Assembly: GCA_035525455.1 (NCBI GenBank)
Contig: DATLEF010000083.1
Coordinates: 1 to 23,434, forward strand
Length of the DNA: 23,434 bases
DNA from: JAQGMV01 sp035525455
GTDB lineage: Bacteria; Pseudomonadota; Gammaproteobacteria; Burkholderiales; SG8-41
Direction of reading: 5' to 3'
Every line of letters starts with the position of its first letter. Position 1 is the stretch's first letter. The notes below the pieces were generated by a model. The model ran no database searches, was not told where the DNA came from, and saw only the letters and a list, made by a program, of their open reading frames with translations. Of this stretch, positions 22,501 through 23,434 are shown piece by piece. The position numbers were made by a program, and so were the translations under genes.

Positions 22501-23434
22501 GCGCCGCCGCGTGCGCTGATCGAGCCTTCGAAGCGCGCAATATCATTGGCCCAGACGATGACCTTGCCGCCGTTTCCGGCGCCTATCGCATCCGCCCGCA
22601 GCGTCGCGTCTGCTTGAACCACCGTTTGCGATGCATTCGCAATGGACGCGTTCCGGCCCTGATAGTCGCCGCCCACCAGGATCGTGCCGCCGCCGGTCTC
22701 GCCCGAGGCGTTGATGTTTGCGCCACTCAGAATGCCGACTTTATCGCCGAGGACGTGGACGGCGCCGCCCTGCTCCGCGCTGCCCGTCGCCTCGATGCGA
22801 CCCGCAACGAGTGTCGTATCGCCCGACTGGATCGTGACGCTGCCGCCGCTCAACCCGGATGCTGAGATCGTGGCGTCCTTGTCGATCGTCGCGTCCTTTT
22901 GTGCAACCAGCGCCACACGTCCGCCCGCGCCTGTCGCGGTAGTCACACTGATGTCGCCCGAATGACGCAGTGTCCCGGCGAACATGCCGACGGCGTTGTG
23001 CGCCTGGATTGCGCCGACGTTTAAAGCGGAGTCGGACGGGGCCTGCAGCTCGAACTTGACGCCCTGTGCGTCTGGACTCGTGATCGTCAGTTTCTGTCCG
23101 GCCGCCAGCAGCACACTGCCGTTCCCGCTGCGTATCAGTCCCGCGTTCTCGATCCGAGGCCCGACGAGCATGATGTCGCCGCTCGCCCGTATCGTGCCTT
23201 CGTTACGCAGCACTCCGTTGCCGCCGCCTTCGAACTTGAGCCGCCCCTGGAGAAAATCGCTGTCGGCGATATTGAGCGTCGACGCGATGAATGCCGCCGT
23301 ATCGATTCGCGCGCCGGGTCCGAATATCACCCCGTTCGGATTGACTAGAAATACGCGGCCGTTCGACGAAAGCGTGCCGAGGATGCTGGAGCCGTCGGAT
23401 CCGACGACTCGATTCAACACCGCGCTCGATGCAG
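16557..23434 (-). CDS. Giant TpsA exoprotein, filamentous haemagglutinin-like (5' partial)
   Basis: The frame is open from the right window edge to a TGA at 16557-16559 and gives at least 2,291 residues. The signal peptide and first part of the TPS secretion domain lie outside. What is visible of that domain includes VLNRVVGSDGSSILGTLSSN and VFLVNPNGVIFG, diagnostic of the haemagglutination-activity domain. Gly/Asn/Thr/Ser/Ala-rich beta-helix repeats follow. Three large modules each close with a GTLTIAGNFT-like strand and a GDTFDVLT-like motif. A DGLWNSDANWSLGH-type linker follows each of the first two modules. The C-terminus (about the last 90 residues) has a Thr/Ala run, a helical-looking segment VRALLVLSDRSLAALVP and ends QQCR with a lone Cys. 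There is no autotransporter barrel; the TpsB at 13712 should export it. A role as adhesin or matrix protein is inferred from family. Long + strand ORFs here are shadows. Confidence 0.93.
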   Translation of the reverse strand, partial: ASSAVLNRVVGSDGSSILGTLSSNGRVFLVNPNGVIFGPGARIDTAAFIASTLNIADSDFLQGRLKFEGGGNGVLRNEGTIRASGDIMLVGPRIENAGLIRSGNGSVLLAAGQKLTITSPDAQGVKFELQAPSDSALNVGAIQAHNAVGMFAGTLRHSGDISVTTATGAGGRVALVAQKDATIDKDATISASGLSGGSVTIQSGDTTLVAGRIEATGSAEQGGAVHVLGDKVGILSGANINASGETGGGTILVGGDYQGRNASIANASQTVVQADATLRADAIGAGNGGKVIVWANDIARFEGSISARGGAAAGDGGFAEVSGKAFLDFRGRVDTRAPHGRTGTLLLDPTDIEFVEALGGVPPTQLNGGIFQETGVTPPLLSQITPGALSAALSGTDVVISTESTAAAPGDIRWNTPFNYDGGNSRTLTLNANRNIDFNNSIASALPGALAVFVNSAGATNVASNIALAGGTVGALNVTAGNLTLNGPVSAGQINLSGGVLDVATGFLPRLNMTGGVLTRSAPGDLVVGGPFNIEGGFIAPSAAVGDLVTLGPTTVVASRTVTTSRHWANAGILNLNGEIVLSGANFTNQQPGTLNVTGAGRMDLAGAILANAGMLTLDTALANEAPFGAAPGGPIINSGTINKNGGGLVNLVHPLQTQPTSRINVNAGTLSAAFGGTHSGATQIESGATLNTDGAMANAPNSVIGGAGTLQLFGGTLTNFGLVRAGSASAPGTLTIAGSFTNDATGAVDLRLGGTTPGAFDTLSITNTATLAGTLNVTAMPGFAPADGDTFNVLTAAARVGQFDTINKTFSTGLNAVYGATNLLLSLGPPTLNVWLFDLDGLWNSDANWSLGHIPTSGEQVVINRPGTPTITVPAGGDFTVSSLKSNENLTVAGALTLSTASTVDAALAVNGGTVTANGALTINGALAVNSGTVQGSGPVAVNGALSLNAGTLAGPGAVTVNGNTAVDTGASQLAGTLITNMLTMPSGSLNVAPGGALTLAGPGVSTIGAATLTNAGTLRMAASANLFLNSGAVLSNSNSGTFDIAGSGDVLVSGGALLENFGSLNLSGPGHIILDGGPSRLANRASGTLNDLSSNTTPVSAPAVTAAVFDNAGTFNKGAGSAATQTIDAPFNNTGLVNVSTGTLNLSRGGTDTGVYALPAGSMLDMSGGTRIVSSGIAFTGPGTIRLSGGALDVQSGNLPRLDMAGGVLSRTTPGDVVIDGAFNVSGGAIFLTPLAELVTTGTTTVTNTVNPISSWRNTGTIDLNAGQISPSPGSGFVLTNQGTLNLNTPDAKPFSDPTGSQIVNSGVINKNAPVASDFSNAFTNLASGTLNVNVDKLTLPLSVTQSGTIRINSGATLSTGGNALTNLAGARIGGSGTIDLGAATLTNAGALQPGGTATNTAGTGTLSIVGNLVQGPTGVVDVQLAGTAPGTFSALSVSGNAALAGTLNLSTIGGYTPAIGDTFDVLTAGSRSGIFALTNKTFANEIIPTYGPTNLSLLAGSVTGNTWILDAGDLWTNPAAWSQGHVPLATEQVVIDRPAGLFTLTVPAGAAVSVGSVTSNETINVAGTLGVGNASTINAALGVTGTVQGAGAVTVNGALSLTGGTIASTGGITVSGTTTVDTAASQISGKLSTVGLNVASGSLAVSSGGVLTLEGAGAKTIGSAVLTNAGTATVGGTANLVLGNGAQVTNTGTFVLASDAGIQSAAGAAVSLTNSGTVLKTAGVESAIAIAAPGAFTNSGTLDAQVGRLTYAGNNVFNSGTVFSGAGAHAVTGNSLFNGAITSTNLILQSGDFGGAANFSGAQTWTGGRMTGTFTINPGATLDIARGAAKTFDPASAFLTNNGTINVGTAQAIDAPFSNAGTVNVNAGTLTLAGNGTDTGSFATTAGTTLEVTGGTRNFDAGIALSGGGTVRLSGGTLNANTPLVQAAGGPALQVTGGVLNNTSGLAVNGSFAWSGGTVTGTGTLTTAAGSNTAVTGAVNLADTTWNNAGTIDLSGSGSVVLSGGGGVATTLRNAAGGIINDSSASVAPVTTGATTRLNKSFVNAGTFNKLAGSAASQTLDVPLTNSGTLDVQSGTLLASAFPINDGKVIIGAGATLATGGTALANAAGSTLQGNGTLDVGAATLTNSGTVAPGDTPGTLTIAGNFTQTAAGNLKIDIDGTAQGVTYDLLRVTGIASLGGIVDVTLAPGFVPAAGGTFDFMTYAANIGDFGIVRTPAAAALQLAPLATSYRATATTATTATSVNPPDSTVFTDTNVRALLVLSDRSLAALVPQETIQDDRNWTKQQCR
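16702..16728. repeat. Three perfect copies of a 9-base tandem repeat
   Basis: GTTGCAGTC occurs three times head to tail (16702-16710, 16711-16719, 16720-16728). In the exoprotein it encodes TAT TAT TAT near the C-terminus. The unit is a multiple of three, so copy-number change would lengthen or shorten the protein without shifting the frame. Confidence 0.85.
16800..21260 (-). repeat. Large diverged modules inside the exoprotein gene
   Basis: The closing motif of each module recurs at about 21201-21240 (GTLTIAGSFTN), 19186-19214 (GTLSIVGNLVQ) and 16983-17012 (GTLTIAGNFTQ), spaced about 2.0 and 2.2 kb. Each is followed by a (N/D)(V/F)(L/M)T motif. Tryptophan-bearing linkers follow the first two closings, at about 20831-20935 (GLWNSDANWSLGHIP) and 18811-18912 (DLWTNPAAWSQGHVP). 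Matching starts such as LSGGVLDVATGFLPRLNMTGG and LSGGALDVQSGNLPRLDMAGG show duplication of the units. Divergence is high, so the duplications are old. Confidence 0.7.

Noticed and set aside
16557..23434. Classical type V autotransporter
   Set aside because: There is no C-terminal beta-barrel; the haemagglutination domain near the N-terminus and the neighbouring TpsB indicate two-partner secretion.

Overview
The window looks like a chromosomal piece of a GC-rich betaproteobacterium, most likely of the Burkholderiales. This is inferred from two Bug/TctC-type periplasmic binding proteins (a family strongly expanded in that group), a Pseudomonas-like PE-LIG-POL DNA ligase D, a MAPEG/YecN membrane protein and a filamentous-haemagglutinin-like two-partner secretion locus. 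I see no tRNA, rRNA, CRISPR array, phage gene or transposase.

The left part (1-9.6 kb) is a mosaic of small transcription units. A truncated + strand gene converges on ligD (-) across a perfect hairpin. A tctC-like gene and an aldo/keto reductase form a + strand pair, which converges on a second tctC-like gene (-) across a cluster of small GC hairpins. Next come a small Lys/Arg-rich basic protein and a two-helix membrane protein of unknown role, an aldo/keto reductase on the - strand, and then on the + strand an exported HExxH protein, a small lipoprotein and a MAPEG protein. Between 6.9 and 7.07 kb there is a decayed 3' end of a tctC-like gene and a copy of a short intergenic element that also occurs next to the intact tctC-like gene at 4.9 kb.

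The centre (9.69-13.67 kb) is a compact + strand signalling operon of partner-switching type: a STAS anti-sigma-factor antagonist, a metallo-beta-lactamase-fold hydrolase (4-nt overlap), a membrane sensor with an extracytoplasmic CHASE2 domain joined to a SpoIIE-type PP2C phosphatase, and an RsbW-like histidine-kinase-fold ATPase. The expected logic is that an outside signal controls the phosphatase, which dephosphorylates the STAS protein, which then competes for the RsbW-like switch kinase. No sigma factor is in view, so the output is unknown.

The right part (13.71 kb to the end) is a - strand operon facing the signalling operon. It encodes, in transcription order, a giant TpsA exoprotein (over 2,290 residues, start beyond the window), a periplasmic protein with two FecR-like domains, and a TpsB outer-membrane transporter. 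The three genes overlap each other and are probably translationally coupled. The exoprotein carries three large beta-helical modules of about 2.0-2.2 kb. The convergence of a CHASE2/partner-switching system with a TPS locus that has a FecR-like gene between exoprotein and transporter is the most interesting system-level feature; a regulatory link between the two is my hypothesis and not shown by the sequence.
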